63,383 nucleotides of DNA, taken from NCBI GenBank assembly GCA_019114755.1, contig DXEW01000017.1, forward strand, positions 1 through 63,383. Direction: 5' to 3'. A program made the translations under genes and the position numbers. Each line of letters opens with the position of its first letter. The stretch's first letter is position 1. This document shows positions 43,852 to 52,779 of the stretch, one piece after another. The notes beneath the pieces are model-generated. The model was not told the origin of the DNA. It saw only the letters and a list, made by a program, of their open reading frames with translations, and searched no databases. This stretch comes from Candidatus Borkfalkia faecavium. GTDB taxonomy: Bacteria > Bacillota > Clostridia > Christensenellales > Borkfalkiaceae.

Positions 43852-44398
43852 AAACCAATGGATCGGACAATTCAAACGGCAGCTTTCACCCCTGCCCGCC
43901 AAAGAGCGGGAACAGGCCGCCGCCTATTACCGCGAGCTGTTTGCAGACCGCAAGGAAGCGGGCGCGGAGGAAGAGGCGGTGGCGGCGGAGTTGGGCTCGC
44001 CGCAGGAGGCCGCGCAAAAGGTTTTGGAAGAGAGCGGCGTGCAGGCAAAGGCCTCTTCGCCCGCCAGAACGGTGGGCGGCGTGCTGCTGATGATATTCGC
44101 CTCTATCCCCGCAGCGATCGTGCTGGCGGCGCTGGGGGCTGCGGGCATCGGCCTGCTGGCCGCGGGCGTCGCCTGTGCGGCGGCGGGGCTGCTGATGACG
44201 GTGTACAGCTTCGTCTTGATGGCGATGGAGGGCTTTGCCGGCGGGCTGCTGGCGCAGGCGGGCATCGGGCTCGGCCTCGCCGCCGTGGGGCTCTTGCTGC
44301 TGCCCGCCTTTTGGGCGGCCGCCAAGGGGCTGTTTTATCTGTGCAAAAAAGTGATCGCCGCCACGGCAAAGCTCATCGGCGGCAAAAAGGAGGCGTGA
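43844..44398 (+). CDS. DUF1700-family membrane protein
   Basis: 184 residues from the ATG at 43844, which overlaps the padR stop by eight bases. N-terminal cytosolic domain (WIGQFKRQLSPLPAKEREQA, YYRELFADRKEAG, AELGSPQEAAQ), typical of DUF1700/HAAS, then four membrane segments (about 80-175). Always paired with PadR and DUF4097 in many Bacillota, where the set is thought to sense envelope stress. Role here inferred from that pairing. Confidence 0.88.
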   Translation: MTENQWIGQFKRQLSPLPAKEREQAAAYYRELFADRKEAGAEEEAVAAELGSPQEAAQKVLEESGVQAKASSPARTVGGVLLMIFASIPAAIVLAALGAAGIGLLAAGVACAAAGLLMTVYSFVLMAMEGFAGGLLAQAGIGLGLAAVGLLLLPAFWAAAKGLFYLCKKVIAATAKLIGGKKEA

Positions 44399-44399
44399 C

Positions 44400-45407
44400 A
44401 TGAAGACGGGAAGCAAAATTTTTACCATCGTATGCTGCGCCGTCGGCGGGGCGCTGCTGCTGGCGGCCTGCGCCCTGTTCGTGACCGGCATGGCGCTGGA
44501 AGGCTGGGACTTTACCGCCCTCAACACCGCGCGCTACCAAACGCGCACGCAGACCTTTACCGGCATCGAAGACATCGACATTTCCTACCCCTTTGCCGAC
44601 ATCGCCGTGAAGACGGATGAAGCCGCGGAGGAGATCGCGCTCTCCTACCCCGTACGGGTAGACAGGGACGGGAACGACCTCGGCTATACGCATCTGACGG
44701 CGGAAGGCGGGCTGCTGCAGCTGACGGCGAAAGAAAAGCCCTCGTGGGGCTTCGGCTTCGGCATCGGCATACAGGTGAGCGCGCCGCAGGTGGTGCTCAC
44801 CCTGCCGGCGACCGCCTTCGGCGACATCTCCATCGGCTCGGATGCGGGCAAGATCGCCGTAGAAGGCGTCACTTGCGGCAATTTGCTGCTTTCCGCCGAC
44901 CTCGGCGACATCGAGGCGAAAGACGTTTCCTGCACGCAGCTGACCGCCACGGCGAGCGCGGGCGCCGTGGCCGTGTACGGCGCCGCCTGCGAGGGCGCGC
45001 AGCTGACTGCAGACCTCGGCGAAGTGCGCGCGGAAAACGTGCAATGCGGCGCCCTCACCTGCACCTCGCAGCTGGGCAGCGCGCGCATCGAACGCCTGCA
45101 ATGCGAGAAGCTCAGCGTAGATGTGGAAACGGGCGACATTGAGCTGGAAGAGGCGGCCGTGCAATCGATAGAGCTTTCGGTGGAGCTGGGAGACATCGAT
45201 CTGCGGCAGGTGGACGCGCAGGAGCTGGACCTTGCGGCGGAAATGGGCAGCATTGAAGGAACGCTGGCGGGAACGGAAGAAGACTACACCATCGGCGTGA
45301 CCGCAAACATGGGCTCGAGCAACATTGCCGACCGCTTCGGCGGCACGCGCACCCTCGTCGCCGCCACGGAGATGGGCGACATCACCATCACGTTTTTAGG
45401 CGCCTGA
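44400..45407 (+). CDS. DUF4097-type beta-repeat protein with membrane anchor
   Basis: 335 residues; ATG at 44400 with AAGGAGG. One N-terminal hydrophobic segment (about 8-31), then a long extracytoplasmic right-handed beta-helix-like region with repeats such as ADLGDIEAKDVSC, ADLGEVRAENVQC and VELGDIDLRQVDA. DUF4097 proteins accompany PadR-DUF1700. Likely a surface sensor or scaffold; exact role unknown. The penultimate motif AATEMGDITITF closes the solenoid. Confidence 0.88.
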   Translation: MKTGSKIFTIVCCAVGGALLLAACALFVTGMALEGWDFTALNTARYQTRTQTFTGIEDIDISYPFADIAVKTDEAAEEIALSYPVRVDRDGNDLGYTHLTAEGGLLQLTAKEKPSWGFGFGIGIQVSAPQVVLTLPATAFGDISIGSDAGKIAVEGVTCGNLLLSADLGDIEAKDVSCTQLTATASAGAVAVYGAACEGAQLTADLGEVRAENVQCGALTCTSQLGSARIERLQCEKLSVDVETGDIELEEAAVQSIELSVELGDIDLRQVDAQELDLAAEMGSIEGTLAGTEEDYTIGVTANMGSSNIADRFGGTRTLVAATEMGDITITFLGA

Positions 45408-45415
45408 GCGGCCAA

Positions 45416-45490
45416 TGCGCCTTCCGACAGGTATTGGAACGCCCCCTGCGCCTTCCGACAGGTATTGGAACGGCCCCCGCGCCTTCCGAA
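45416..45490 (+). repeat. 31-bp tandem repeat after the DUF4097 gene
   Basis: TGCGCCTTCCGACAGGTATT followed by GGAACG occurs at 45416 and 45447, with a truncated third copy near 45480. Confidence 0.8.
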
Positions 45491-45535
45491 GGGGGCGCAG
45501 CGGAAGCGGGCGGCGGACTGCGGGCGGCAAGCGAC

Positions 45536-45570
45536 AGGCAGGGCGGCGCCAAAAAGGCGCCGCCCTGCCT
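45536..45570. terminator. Long perfect hairpin downstream of the padR operon
   Basis: 15-bp perfect stem AGGCAGGGCGGCGCC/GGCGCCGCCCTGCCT with loop AAAAA. Lacks a strong T-run; probable transcript end of the operon. Confidence 0.6.
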
Positions 45571-45647
45571 TGAAAAAGGCTCGCAAAGCGCTCCCCCTTA
45601 CACGCCCGCGATTTCACGCGGAACGGCGAAATATACCACACACAGTA

Positions 45648-45735
45648 CTCTCTATTCTTCAAAAAATACAAGATATACGCCCTCTGCCCATATAGTACTT
45701 TCCATTTTTCAAAAAACACAACATATGCCCCTGCG
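45648..45735. repeat. Imperfect AT-rich direct repeat upstream of the MATE gene
   Basis: AGTACT...TTCAAAAAATACAAGATAT (about 45652-45680) and AGTACT...TTCAAAAAACACAACATAT (about 45695-45725). No gene. Confidence 0.55.
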
Positions 45736-45765
45736 GAAAACGCCCTCCGCGGGGGCTTTTTGCGT

Positions 45766-45794
45766 TTGACAAACGGGCGCGCTTTTGCTATAAT
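45766..45794 (+). promoter_or_regulatory. Consensus promoter of the first MATE gene
   Basis: TTGACA (45766-45771), 17 bp, TATAAT (45789-45794) with extended TGC. Confidence 0.95.
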
Positions 45795-45843
45795 CGCAGC
45801 GCGGGGTGCGGGACGCGCCCCGACGCGATGCGGAGGTACAGGC

Positions 45844-47169
45844 ATGCAGCACACGAGCGAACGGCGCGAATTTTTACGCTTTGTGATCCCTTCCATGCTG
45901 GCGTTCGCCCTTTCCGGCCTGTACAGCATCACAGACGGGTTTTTTGTGGGGAACGCGCTGGGCGACAACGCCCTCGCCGCCGTCAATATCGCCTACCCGA
46001 TGACGGCGTTCATCCAGGCGGCGGGCACGGGCATCGGCATGGGCGGGGCCATCCTCTACTCCGTCAACGCCGCAGACGCGCACAAGCGGCGCGCCTTTTG
46101 CGGCGGGGCGGGACTCCTGCTCCTGCTCTGCGGCGCGCTGCTGACGGCGGTATTTTTGCCCTGCGCGCCCCTTTTGTTGCGCGCCTTCGGGGCGAGCGGC
46201 GATATCTACGCGCTCGGCGCGGAATATATGGTATGGATCTCGTGCGGGGCGCTGCTGCAGGTGCTGGGCACGGGGCTTTCGCCCGTCATCCGCAACATGG
46301 GCGGGGCGGTGTGCGCCATGGCGGCGATGATCGCCGGGTTTGCGTCTAACATAGTACTCGACTGGCTGTTCATCTGGGTGCTGGGCTTCGGCATGGCGGG
46401 CGCTGCCGCCGCCACCGTGTGCGGGCAGGCGGTGAGCTTTTTGGTATGCCTGGCATACCTTTTACGCCGCAGGCTGCTGCGCGAGGTGCTGCCCGCCAAG
46501 GGCTGCCTGAAACACCTGCCGCGCGTGCTCGCCGTGGGGCTTTCGCCCTTCGGGCTGACCTTTTCGCCCAACATCGCCCTCATCCTCGTCAACCGCTTCG
46601 CCGCGAACTTTTCTGACTTCGCCGTGGCCTGCTACGCGGCGGTCAGCTACATCTCGTGCGTGGTGCTGCTGCTTTTGCAGGGGGTGAGCGACGGCAGCCA
46701 GCCCCTCATCAGCCGCAAATTCGGCGAGGGCGACATGGCGGGGGCAAAGCGCATGCGCAACTATTCCTTCGCGGCGGCGGGCGTCACGGCGGCGGTGAGC
46801 ATCGCCTGCCTGTTCCCCCTGCGCGCGCACCTGGCGGCGCTGTTCGGGGCCTCCCCCGCCGTGGCGGCGGAAGTGGCGAAGATATTGCCGCCCTTTTTGC
46901 TGGGGTACCTGTTTGCCGCCTTTTCGCGCAACGTCATCTCCTATTTTTACGCCATGGAAAAGTCGCTGCGCGCCTCGCTGCTCATCTACGGCGAGCCCGC
47001 CGTATTGCTTTTGGGGCTGTTTGTGCTGCCCCGGTGGCTGGACGTATGGGGCGTATGGCTGGCGGTGCCGCTGTCGCAGGCGGTCGTCGCCCTCGCCGCG
47101 GGCGTCCTGCTGCTGTGGGCAAAAAGAAAGGACGCCCCGCCGCAGCAGAGTTCCCCCGCCGCAGCGTAG
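45844..47169 (+). CDS. MATE-family efflux transporter
   Basis: 441 residues from the ATG at 45844 (MQHTSERREFLRF), GGAGG upstream. Twelve membrane segments in two MATE halves; family marks include the LYSITDGFFVGNALGDNALA first segment and the mid-protein SPNIALILVNRFAAN. Multidrug or metabolite export by H+ or Na+ antiport is the family role; substrate unknown. Monocistronic, with consensus promoter and strong terminator. Confidence 0.92.
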   Translation: MQHTSERREFLRFVIPSMLAFALSGLYSITDGFFVGNALGDNALAAVNIAYPMTAFIQAAGTGIGMGGAILYSVNAADAHKRRAFCGGAGLLLLLCGALLTAVFLPCAPLLLRAFGASGDIYALGAEYMVWISCGALLQVLGTGLSPVIRNMGGAVCAMAAMIAGFASNIVLDWLFIWVLGFGMAGAAAATVCGQAVSFLVCLAYLLRRRLLREVLPAKGCLKHLPRVLAVGLSPFGLTFSPNIALILVNRFAANFSDFAVACYAAVSYISCVVLLLLQGVSDGSQPLISRKFGEGDMAGAKRMRNYSFAAAGVTAAVSIACLFPLRAHLAALFGASPAVAAEVAKILPPFLLGYLFAAFSRNVISYFYAMEKSLRASLLIYGEPAVLLLGLFVLPRWLDVWGVWLAVPLSQAVVALAAGVLLLWAKRKDAPPQQSSPAAA

Positions 47170-47259
47170 CCGCCGCGTCTTTTTGTTTTGAGAATGAAGT
47201 CGGGAATGAAGCGCACGAACGCCGCACTCTCCGTACATTACAATTTTTAAGTTTTTTAA

Positions 47260-47301
47260 GGCGCGGGGGCGCATCTTGCGATGCGCCCCCGCGCCGTTTT
47301 T
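47260..47301 (+). terminator. Terminator after the first MATE gene
   Basis: 16-bp perfect stem GGCGCGGGGGCGCATC/GATGCGCCCCCGCGCC, 4-base loop, then GTTTTTAA. The right arm recurs twice more at about 47378-47408, so this hairpin arm has been copied. Confidence 0.92.
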
Positions 47302-47415
47302 AATATGCCCCTCTTATGCCGCATTTAGCGTTCTTTCTCTTATCATAGGCGCACTATCTGTACTTCCGCGATGCGCCCCCGCGCCTTATCGGATACGCCC
47401 CCGCGCCCTGTTTTT

Positions 47416-48525
47416 TTACTTGATCTCCTCTGCCCCCTGCCGATGCAGGGTAAATTTTTCTGCCCCGAGGCTGCCGTAGCGCTTCAGGTAATAGACGCCC
47501 GCGTCGGCGTCGATGCAGCAGGCATAGCGGGTATAGCAGGGGCGGCCCTCTTCGGTCAGCACGCCGCCCTTCACCATCTCTACGGCGGAGAGCATATGGA
47601 ACATCTGCGCGGCGTCTTGCTCTGCCACGTCTGCCTCATCCTCCCCCTCGCCGCGGCCTTCCCCTTCGCCCGCCTCCGCAAAAGGACGGCTGTTGGCGCG
47701 GTAAAAGGCGGCGCGCACGAAGCGGGAGGGCGAAGCTGCATCCCCCGGCAGCCCCACGCCGCCCGTGCCGTGGTACAGCGCTTGGAGCGGCATGCCGAAG
47801 CCGCAGGCAGGCTCTGCCGCCGTCAGGTGGCGGTAGGCGTGCAGGTTGTGCAGCTGGAAGGGAAAGGGCGGCTCGTTGGCGAGAACGCCCGCGGGGTCGT
47901 CGTACAAACGCAGGCCGCCTTCGGCGGGCTCCGCCACAAAGTAGCCGTACCTGTCCGCGACCAGCCAATGCAGGGCGGGGACGGGATAGTTTTTGTAGGG
48001 AATGGAAACGACTTCCGCCCCCTGCAAAAAGGCGCGCGCCTGCCGCGTATCCGCGCACCGGGCGAGCAGCGCCGCCACCATCTCGTGCGGGGCGACGGCG
48101 CGGCCTGCCGCTGCGGCTCTTTCTGCCGCCGCCCCTTCCGCGCCCTGTATATCCTCTGCCGCTGCGGCTCTTTCTGCCGCCGCCCCTTCCGCACCCTGTA
48201 TATCCCCTGCCGCTGCGGCTTTTTCTTCGGCAGCCCTTTCCCCTTTGCGCATATCCCCCGCCGCGCGCATGCGGGCGCTGTGCGGAAAATACAGTCCCGC
48301 CGCGCACAGGCCCTGCTCGTTGACTGCTTCGGCGAAGAGGGGGAAGCCGCCGTCTTCCGCCGCCATGCCCAGCATCGCGTAGGCGGTGCGGACGGGCGGC
48401 ATGGCCGCAAAGCGCAGCAGGCTCCCGCGCGCCACCTGCGTGACGCGCTCACGGAAGCCGTATTCGAGGTCTAAATTCCTACCGAACATAAAGTGCCTGC
48501 CCTGCCAACCGATCGCCGTACACAT
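47416..48525 (-). CDS. Linear amide C-N hydrolase, choloylglycine hydrolase / penicillin V acylase family
   Basis: 369 residues starting MCTAIGW at 48523-48525 after GGAGGAG, so Cys2 becomes the N-terminal nucleophile. Family blocks present: GRNLDLE (about 17-23), ALHWLVADRYGYFVAE, GVLANEPPFPFQL, VGLPGDAASPSRFVRAAFY and the C-terminal RYACCIDADAGVYYLKRYG. Residues about 85-135 are an Ala/Glu-rich insertion built of 17-residue repeats (51 bp). Bile salt, penicillin V or N-acyl amide hydrolysis cannot be separated from sequence. It follows GH31 but across a terminator-like hairpin. Confidence 0.88.
   Translation of the reverse strand: MCTAIGWQGRHFMFGRNLDLEYGFRERVTQVARGSLLRFAAMPPVRTAYAMLGMAAEDGGFPLFAEAVNEQGLCAAGLYFPHSARMRAAGDMRKGERAAEEKAAAAGDIQGAEGAAAERAAAAEDIQGAEGAAAERAAAAGRAVAPHEMVAALLARCADTRQARAFLQGAEVVSIPYKNYPVPALHWLVADRYGYFVAEPAEGGLRLYDDPAGVLANEPPFPFQLHNLHAYRHLTAAEPACGFGMPLQALYHGTGGVGLPGDAASPSRFVRAAFYRANSRPFAEAGEGEGRGEGEDEADVAEQDAAQMFHMLSAVEMVKGGVLTEEGRPCYTRYACCIDADAGVYYLKRYGSLGAEKFTLHRQGAEEIK
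48106..48225 (-). repeat. 51-bp tandem repeat inside the acylase gene
   Basis: Unit starting TGCCGCTGCGGCTCTTTCTG begins at 48106, 48157 and (partial) 48208. In frame: 17 residues per unit (GAEGAAAERAAAAEDIQ type). Confidence 0.9.
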
Positions 48526-48554
48526 CTGAAAACTCCTCCCCTGCCAGTATCTGC

Positions 48555-48581
48555 AAAAGGGCGGCGCCCCATGCGCCGCCC
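48555..48581 (-). terminator. Terminator after GH31
   Basis: GGGCGGCGC/GCGCCGCCC stem followed by TTTTG on the minus strand, between the GH31 gene and the acylase. Confidence 0.7.
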
Positions 48582-48629
48582 CGCTCGTTTTCTTCAATTA
48601 TCCGCCTGCCGCAAAATGCCGCGGGCGCT

Positions 48630-50597
48630 TTACAGCCGTTCAAATACGGGGATGACGTCGAGCGGCGCTTCCGCCTCTATATCGCCACCGCCTTCCAGCT
48701 CTTCGCCCGTGAAAATATTTTTCCACCTGCCCGCGGGCAGGTACACCTGCCTGCTGCGCATCCCCTCGTACAGCACGGGGGCGACGATGTAACGGCTGCC
48801 GAACATGTACTGCTCGGGCACCTCCCAACAGCGCGCGTCCTGCGGGAATTCGTAGAACATCGGCCGCATGACGGGCGAACCGTTCTCGCTCGCCTCGCGC
48901 ATCACTTCCAGGATATACGGCTTCAGGCTTTCGCGCAGCTGCACGTACTTTTTGAGCACCTCGTACACCTCTTCGCCGTAGCTCCAAAGCTCGTTGGCAA
49001 GGCCTGTATGGCAGAAGCCGCCGCCCCATTCCCTTTCGTCTAAATTGGGGATGTCGGAAGGCCCCTTGTCGCCGTGCATGCGCAGCACGGGGCAGAATAC
49101 CGCGTATTCGAACCAACGCAGCAGCAGCTCTTTATGTTCGGGGCGGGTGACGTCGACGAAGAAGCCGCCGATGTCCGTCGTCCACCAGGGGATGCCGGCG
49201 ATACCGATGTTCAGGCCCGCGGCGTACTGGTCGCGTAAGGAAGCGAAGTTGCCGCAGATATCGCCCGACCATACCACCGCGCCGTACTTTTGGCTGCCCA
49301 GCCAGGCGCAGCGGATGAGGTTGCAGATGTCCTTCTGCCCCGCTTCCTTCTGCCCGTAGTAAAAGGCCTTGGCGTGGCACATGGGGTAGGCGTTGCCGAC
49401 GGCCAGCTGCGTGCCCATGTGGTAGCGGTAGTTGTCGAAGTCGTAAACGGTGTATTCGGGCTCCGCCTCGTCCAGCCAGAACATATCGATGCCGCTTTCA
49501 AAATAATTTTTGCGGCACTTATCCCACAGGTACCTGCGGGCGCGGGGGTTGGTGGCATCGTAGATGTACGAATCGCCCAAAAAGTCGAAGCACTGCGAGC
49601 CGCGCTCGGTGCGGATGAGCAGGTCTTTTTCGCGCATCTCTTCAAAGTTTTCGCTCTTTTTATCCACCGTCGGCCAGACGGAGACCATGCAGCGGATGCC
49701 GTATTCTTTGAGCTCGCGCACCATGGCGGCGGGGTCGGGCCAGTAGACGGGGTCGAACTTCCACTCGCCCTGGCGCGTCCAATGGAAAAAGTCGATGACG
49801 ATCACGTCCAGCGGGATGCCGCGGCGGTGGTACTCGCGCGCCACTTCCAGCACCTCTTCCTGCGTGCGGTAGCGCAGCTTGCACTGCCACAGCCCCGCGG
49901 CGTTTTCGGGGAAGGCGGGCGCGCGGCCGACGAGGGCGGTGTAGTTGGCGAGGATATCTTTGGGCGTTTCGTCGGCGGTCACCCAGTAATCGCACTGCCG
50001 CGCGGAAGAAGCGTACCACTCGGTGAGGTTGGAAGCGAAGTTCACCCTGCCCACGGCGGGGCAGTTCCACAAAAAGCCGTACCCCAACGAAGAGAGGGCG
50101 AAGGGCACCGAACACTGCGAATTGCGCTGGGCAAGCTCTAACGAGCAGCCTTTCAGATCGAGCTGCGGCTGCTGGTACTGCCCCATGCCGAACAGCTTTT
50201 CGCCCTCGTTGCTCTCAAAGCGCAGGCAGAGTTCGTAGTCGCCCCCGCGCACGGGCCTGAATTCGCGGGCGACGACGCGCAGCGAAGGGGTGTGCGGCGA
50301 ATCGTACCCGTACATGCGGTAGTACTCGCGCAGGATGGGGACGCCGTCGCGGAAGATGCGGATCTGGCCGATATCCGAGATGGTCAGGCTGATGCGGCCG
50401 TTGCGGATGGTGGCAGCGTGCGCCTCGAACATGACGTCGGCGGGCAGCACCGTGGCGCCGTCCAGCGCCCAGTCTTCCCCCTGAAAGCCGCCGCAGGGCG
50501 TGGCGCGCACGCGCAGGCCGTTTTTGCCCACCGCCTGCACCCAGACGGTCTCGCCGCGGCGCTCGAAGATCAGCGTATCGTTTTCTAAGCGGAACAT
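48630..50597 (-). CDS. Glycoside hydrolase family 31 (alpha-glucosidase/alpha-xylosidase type)
   Basis: 655 residues, no signal peptide, so it acts on imported oligosaccharides. N-terminal beta-sandwich (about 1-200), TIM barrel (about 200-520), C-terminal beta domains. Catalytic nucleophile Asp in DMFWLDEAEPEY; acid/base Asp in WSGDICGNF; IVIDFFHWTRQGEWKFDPVY and IPWWTTDIGGFF are subsite blocks common in family 31 alpha-xylosidases. Start after GAGG. Single gene with its own promoter; no transporter alongside. Confidence 0.93.
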   Translation of the reverse strand: MFRLENDTLIFERRGETVWVQAVGKNGLRVRATPCGGFQGEDWALDGATVLPADVMFEAHAATIRNGRISLTISDIGQIRIFRDGVPILREYYRMYGYDSPHTPSLRVVAREFRPVRGGDYELCLRFESNEGEKLFGMGQYQQPQLDLKGCSLELAQRNSQCSVPFALSSLGYGFLWNCPAVGRVNFASNLTEWYASSARQCDYWVTADETPKDILANYTALVGRAPAFPENAAGLWQCKLRYRTQEEVLEVAREYHRRGIPLDVIVIDFFHWTRQGEWKFDPVYWPDPAAMVRELKEYGIRCMVSVWPTVDKKSENFEEMREKDLLIRTERGSQCFDFLGDSYIYDATNPRARRYLWDKCRKNYFESGIDMFWLDEAEPEYTVYDFDNYRYHMGTQLAVGNAYPMCHAKAFYYGQKEAGQKDICNLIRCAWLGSQKYGAVVWSGDICGNFASLRDQYAAGLNIGIAGIPWWTTDIGGFFVDVTRPEHKELLLRWFEYAVFCPVLRMHGDKGPSDIPNLDEREWGGGFCHTGLANELWSYGEEVYEVLKKYVQLRESLKPYILEVMREASENGSPVMRPMFYEFPQDARCWEVPEQYMFGSRYIVAPVLYEGMRSRQVYLPAGRWKNIFTGEELEGGGDIEAEAPLDVIPVFERL

Positions 50598-50669
50598 AAG
50601 TATGACCTCGCAGCAATTACTTTTGACCGGGCCGAAGCGGCGCCCCGCTCTTTCCGGTCTTCTATATCT

Positions 50670-50698
50670 ATCTTACAATACGCGGCGAAATTTGTCAA
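50670..50698 (-). promoter_or_regulatory. Promoter of GH31
   Basis: -35 TTGACA (50693-50698), 17-bp spacer, -10 TAAGAT (50670-50675). Confidence 0.85.
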
Positions 50699-50751
50699 CA
50701 GTTCCCACAAAATGTTTTTTAATAACAAGATATGGCGACAAAACTATAACA

Positions 50752-50782
50752 AAAGAGCGCTCCGCCTTGCGCGGGGCGCTCC
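50752..50782 (-). terminator. Terminator after the sirtuin gene
   Basis: GAGCGC.../...GCGCTC stem followed by TTTTGTTATA on the minus strand. Confidence 0.65.
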
Positions 50783-50908
50783 ATTCGGTCCGTCATTTGA
50801 TATGCCGGAAAATTTTTATATTTGGAAAACGGCTGCGGGCGCGGGCGCTTCCGAAACCAAAACATTTACCCCCCTGCCGAGGGGCGCTGCGCTGTTCCAA
50901 AAAATATT

Positions 50909-51634
50909 TTACACCGCCGAGAACACTTCGCCGATCTTGCCGTCGATAAACAGCACCCCCTGCATGCTGCGCGCGGGCGCGCCGCGGTTGATGACCGCGG
51001 CGTTTTTACCGCGGAAAAAATCGATGAGGCTCGCCGCCGGCTGTACGTTGAGCGAGGTGCCGCCGACGATCAGCGTGTCCGCCTCTTCGATCAGCTCTAC
51101 CGAGCGGGCGAGCACCGCTTGGTCGAGCGGCTCTTCGTACAGTACCACGTCCGGCTTGATCACGCCCCCGCAGCGGCAGCGGGGGATGCCGGCGCTTTCC
51201 GCGATCTGCTCGGCGGGATAGAGGGCGCCGCAATCCATGCAGACATTGCGCCAAATGCTGCCGTGCAGTTCGAGCACGGCATGCGAGCCCGCCTTTTGGT
51301 GCAGGCCGTCGATATTTTGGGTGATGACGGCGGCAAGCTTCCCCTCCCGCTCCCACTGCGCCAGCTTATAGTGGGCGGCGTTGGGCTGCGCATTCAGGCA
51401 GAGCATCTTTTCGCGGTAGAATTCAAAAAACTCTTCCGTATGCCGATCGAAAAAGGTGCGCGAGAGGATGTATTCGGGCGGGTATTTGTACTTTTGGCGG
51501 TACAGCCCGTCCTGCGAGCGGAAATCGGGGATGCCGCTTTCGGTGCTGACCCCCGCCCCGCCGAAAAATACCATCTTTTTGGACGCCTGCACGATCTCGC
51601 GCAGGCGGGCAATGCCTTCTTGTCTTGTATCCAT
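50909..51634 (-). CDS. cobB: NAD-dependent protein deacylase (sirtuin, CobB-like)
   Basis: 241 residues from the ATG at 51632-51634 ([15 protein letters not shown]) after GGGGG. Rossmann NAD motif [16 protein letters not shown] (about 25-40), [12 protein letters not shown] and catalytic His in ELHGS; zinc module CMDC...CRC with the second pair closely spaced. Removes acyl groups from lysines. The next minus-strand gene upstream (DUF1858) may be co-transcribed. Confidence 0.93.
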   Translation of the reverse strand: MDTRQEGIARLREIVQASKKMVFFGGAGVSTESGIPDFRSQDGLYRQKYKYPPEYILSRTFFDRHTEEFFEFYREKMLCLNAQPNAAHYKLAQWEREGKLAAVITQNIDGLHQKAGSHAVLELHGSIWRNVCMDCGALYPAEQIAESAGIPRCRCGGVIKPDVVLYEEPLDQAVLARSVELIEEADTLIVGGTSLNVQPAASLIDFFRGKNAAVINRGAPARSMQGVLFIDGKIGEVFSAV

Positions 51635-51730
51635 CTCTTTGACCCCCTGTCCGTTTTTTGAATGGCGCTGCGGAAACCTTCGCCTTTTCCGCAAAAACAA
51701 AAACGGCGGAATGCTCCGCCGCCTTGTGAT

Positions 51731-51931
51731 TTACTCTTCGATGCCTTCGTTGAGCTTTGCAAGCAGCTCGTCGAGGTCTTTGCCGTGCACGCTGACGGCC
51801 TCGCCGATGGTCTCGCCGTGCGCGAGGGCGCAGCCGATGCAGTGCATGCCGTACGACATGAGGATGCTCGCCGAATTGGGGTTGATCTGCAGGCACTCTG
51901 CGATCAACGTATCTGCCGTGATCTTCGCCAT
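51731..51931 (-). CDS. DUF1858 domain protein
   Basis: 66 residues. ITADTLIAECLQINPNSASI then the MSYGMHCIGCALAHGETI motif, with CxxC as in the small DUF1858 (hybrid-cluster-associated) family of anaerobes. Function not established. GGAG precedes the ATG. Its promoter faces the putative origin region, and the sirtuin follows 97 bp downstream. Confidence 0.9.
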   Translation of the reverse strand: MAKITADTLIAECLQINPNSASILMSYGMHCIGCALAHGETIGEAVSVHGKDLDELLAKLNEGIEE

Positions 51932-52008
51932 TGTTGTATCTCCTTTTTGAAATAATATCGGGCGCCCCTTACGCAGGGCTTGCGCGCCGCTATATGTTTT
52001 ACCGTTTT

Positions 52009-52037
52009 AGTATACCATTTTATACACAAAAATGCAA
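52009..52037 (-). promoter_or_regulatory. Promoter of the DUF1858 gene
   Basis: -35 TTGCAT (52032-52037), 17-bp spacer, extended -10 TGGTATACT (TATACT at 52009-52014). Confidence 0.75.
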
Positions 52038-52139
52038 CCGCTTTGCGGGCAATGGCCGGGCGAAACCGCCCCGTTTTTGTCTCCGTTTGCACCCTTATTG
52101 CGGGAAACCCCTTACGCCTTCGCTTTCTTGAAAGCGCCC

Positions 52140-52580
52140 CGCAAAAGAGTTATCCGCAATTTCCTCTTTTGCAAGCGCCCGCGAGGAAAGGCTGCCTCCT
52201 GCAAAAAGTTATCCACAATTTCCACGGCCGACCCCCTGCAAGGGGATACGGGCGGCCGATTTTGGCGCAAAGCGGCAAAGTTTTCCGCGTCCGCTGTTGA
52301 CAACGCTGTGCATACCTGTGGAAAAGTGCGGGATATCCACCGTTTTACACCCGTTTTTGCGGGCGATACCGCTTGTCAAGCGAATAGATGTAAAAAGATT
52401 TCCACAATTTATGCACACAATTCCACATTAACCCCAAAATTCGGGGGAAAACTGCCCCTTTCGACAAAAACAGGAACATGTGTTCAAAAAAATTATCAAC
52501 AATTTCTGCAAAATGTGTTTATAAAGTCAGATTTGTATACTCTTCTCCCCTTTTCCCCGCCGCCGCTGTGGAAAACTGCC
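52140..52580. other. DnaA-box cluster: candidate replication origin
   Basis: Non-coding stretch with repeated DnaA-box-like 9-mers: TTATCCGCA (52150-52158), perfect TTATCCACA (52209-52217), TTTTCCACA as complement (52317-52325 and 52567-52575), ATTTCCACA (52398-52406), AATTCCACA (52419-52427), TTATCAACA (52493-52501). AT-rich runs lie between and after them. Almost all genes to the left, including every ribosomal operon, are transcribed away from it. dnaA itself is not in the window. Alternatives are a DnaA-titrating or DARS-like site. Confidence 0.55.
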
Positions 52581-52653
52581 GTCCGCCTTTCCCAAAAAAA
52601 TTTGCGGGCGCACAATTTTTGCAATTTATTTTTGCTTCATGCCTGAAAAAGTA

Positions 52654-52681
52654 TTGACAAATTTTGAAAATCTGCTATACT
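52654..52681 (+). promoter_or_regulatory. Promoter of tRNA-Arg
   Basis: -35 TTGACA (52654-52659), 16-bp spacer, extended -10 TGCTATACT (TATACT at 52676-52681). Confidence 0.88.
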
Positions 52682-52701
52682 ATTTAGGTACGCTAACGTA
52701 T

Positions 52702-52778
52702 GCGCCCTTAGCTCAATTGGATAGAGCGTTGGTCTACGGAACCAAAGGTTAGGGATTCGAGCTCCTTAGGGCGCGCCA
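52702..52778 (+). tRNA. tRNA-Arg (anticodon ACG)
   Basis: 77 nt with encoded CCA. Acceptor GCGCCCT/AGGGCGC, anticodon stem TTGGT/ACCAA around loop CTACGGA (anticodon ACG), T-arm AGGGA-TTCGAGC-TCCTT. A14-G/D-arm (TAGCTCAATTGGATAGAGC) is standard. Confidence 0.97.
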
Positions 52779-52779
52779 C

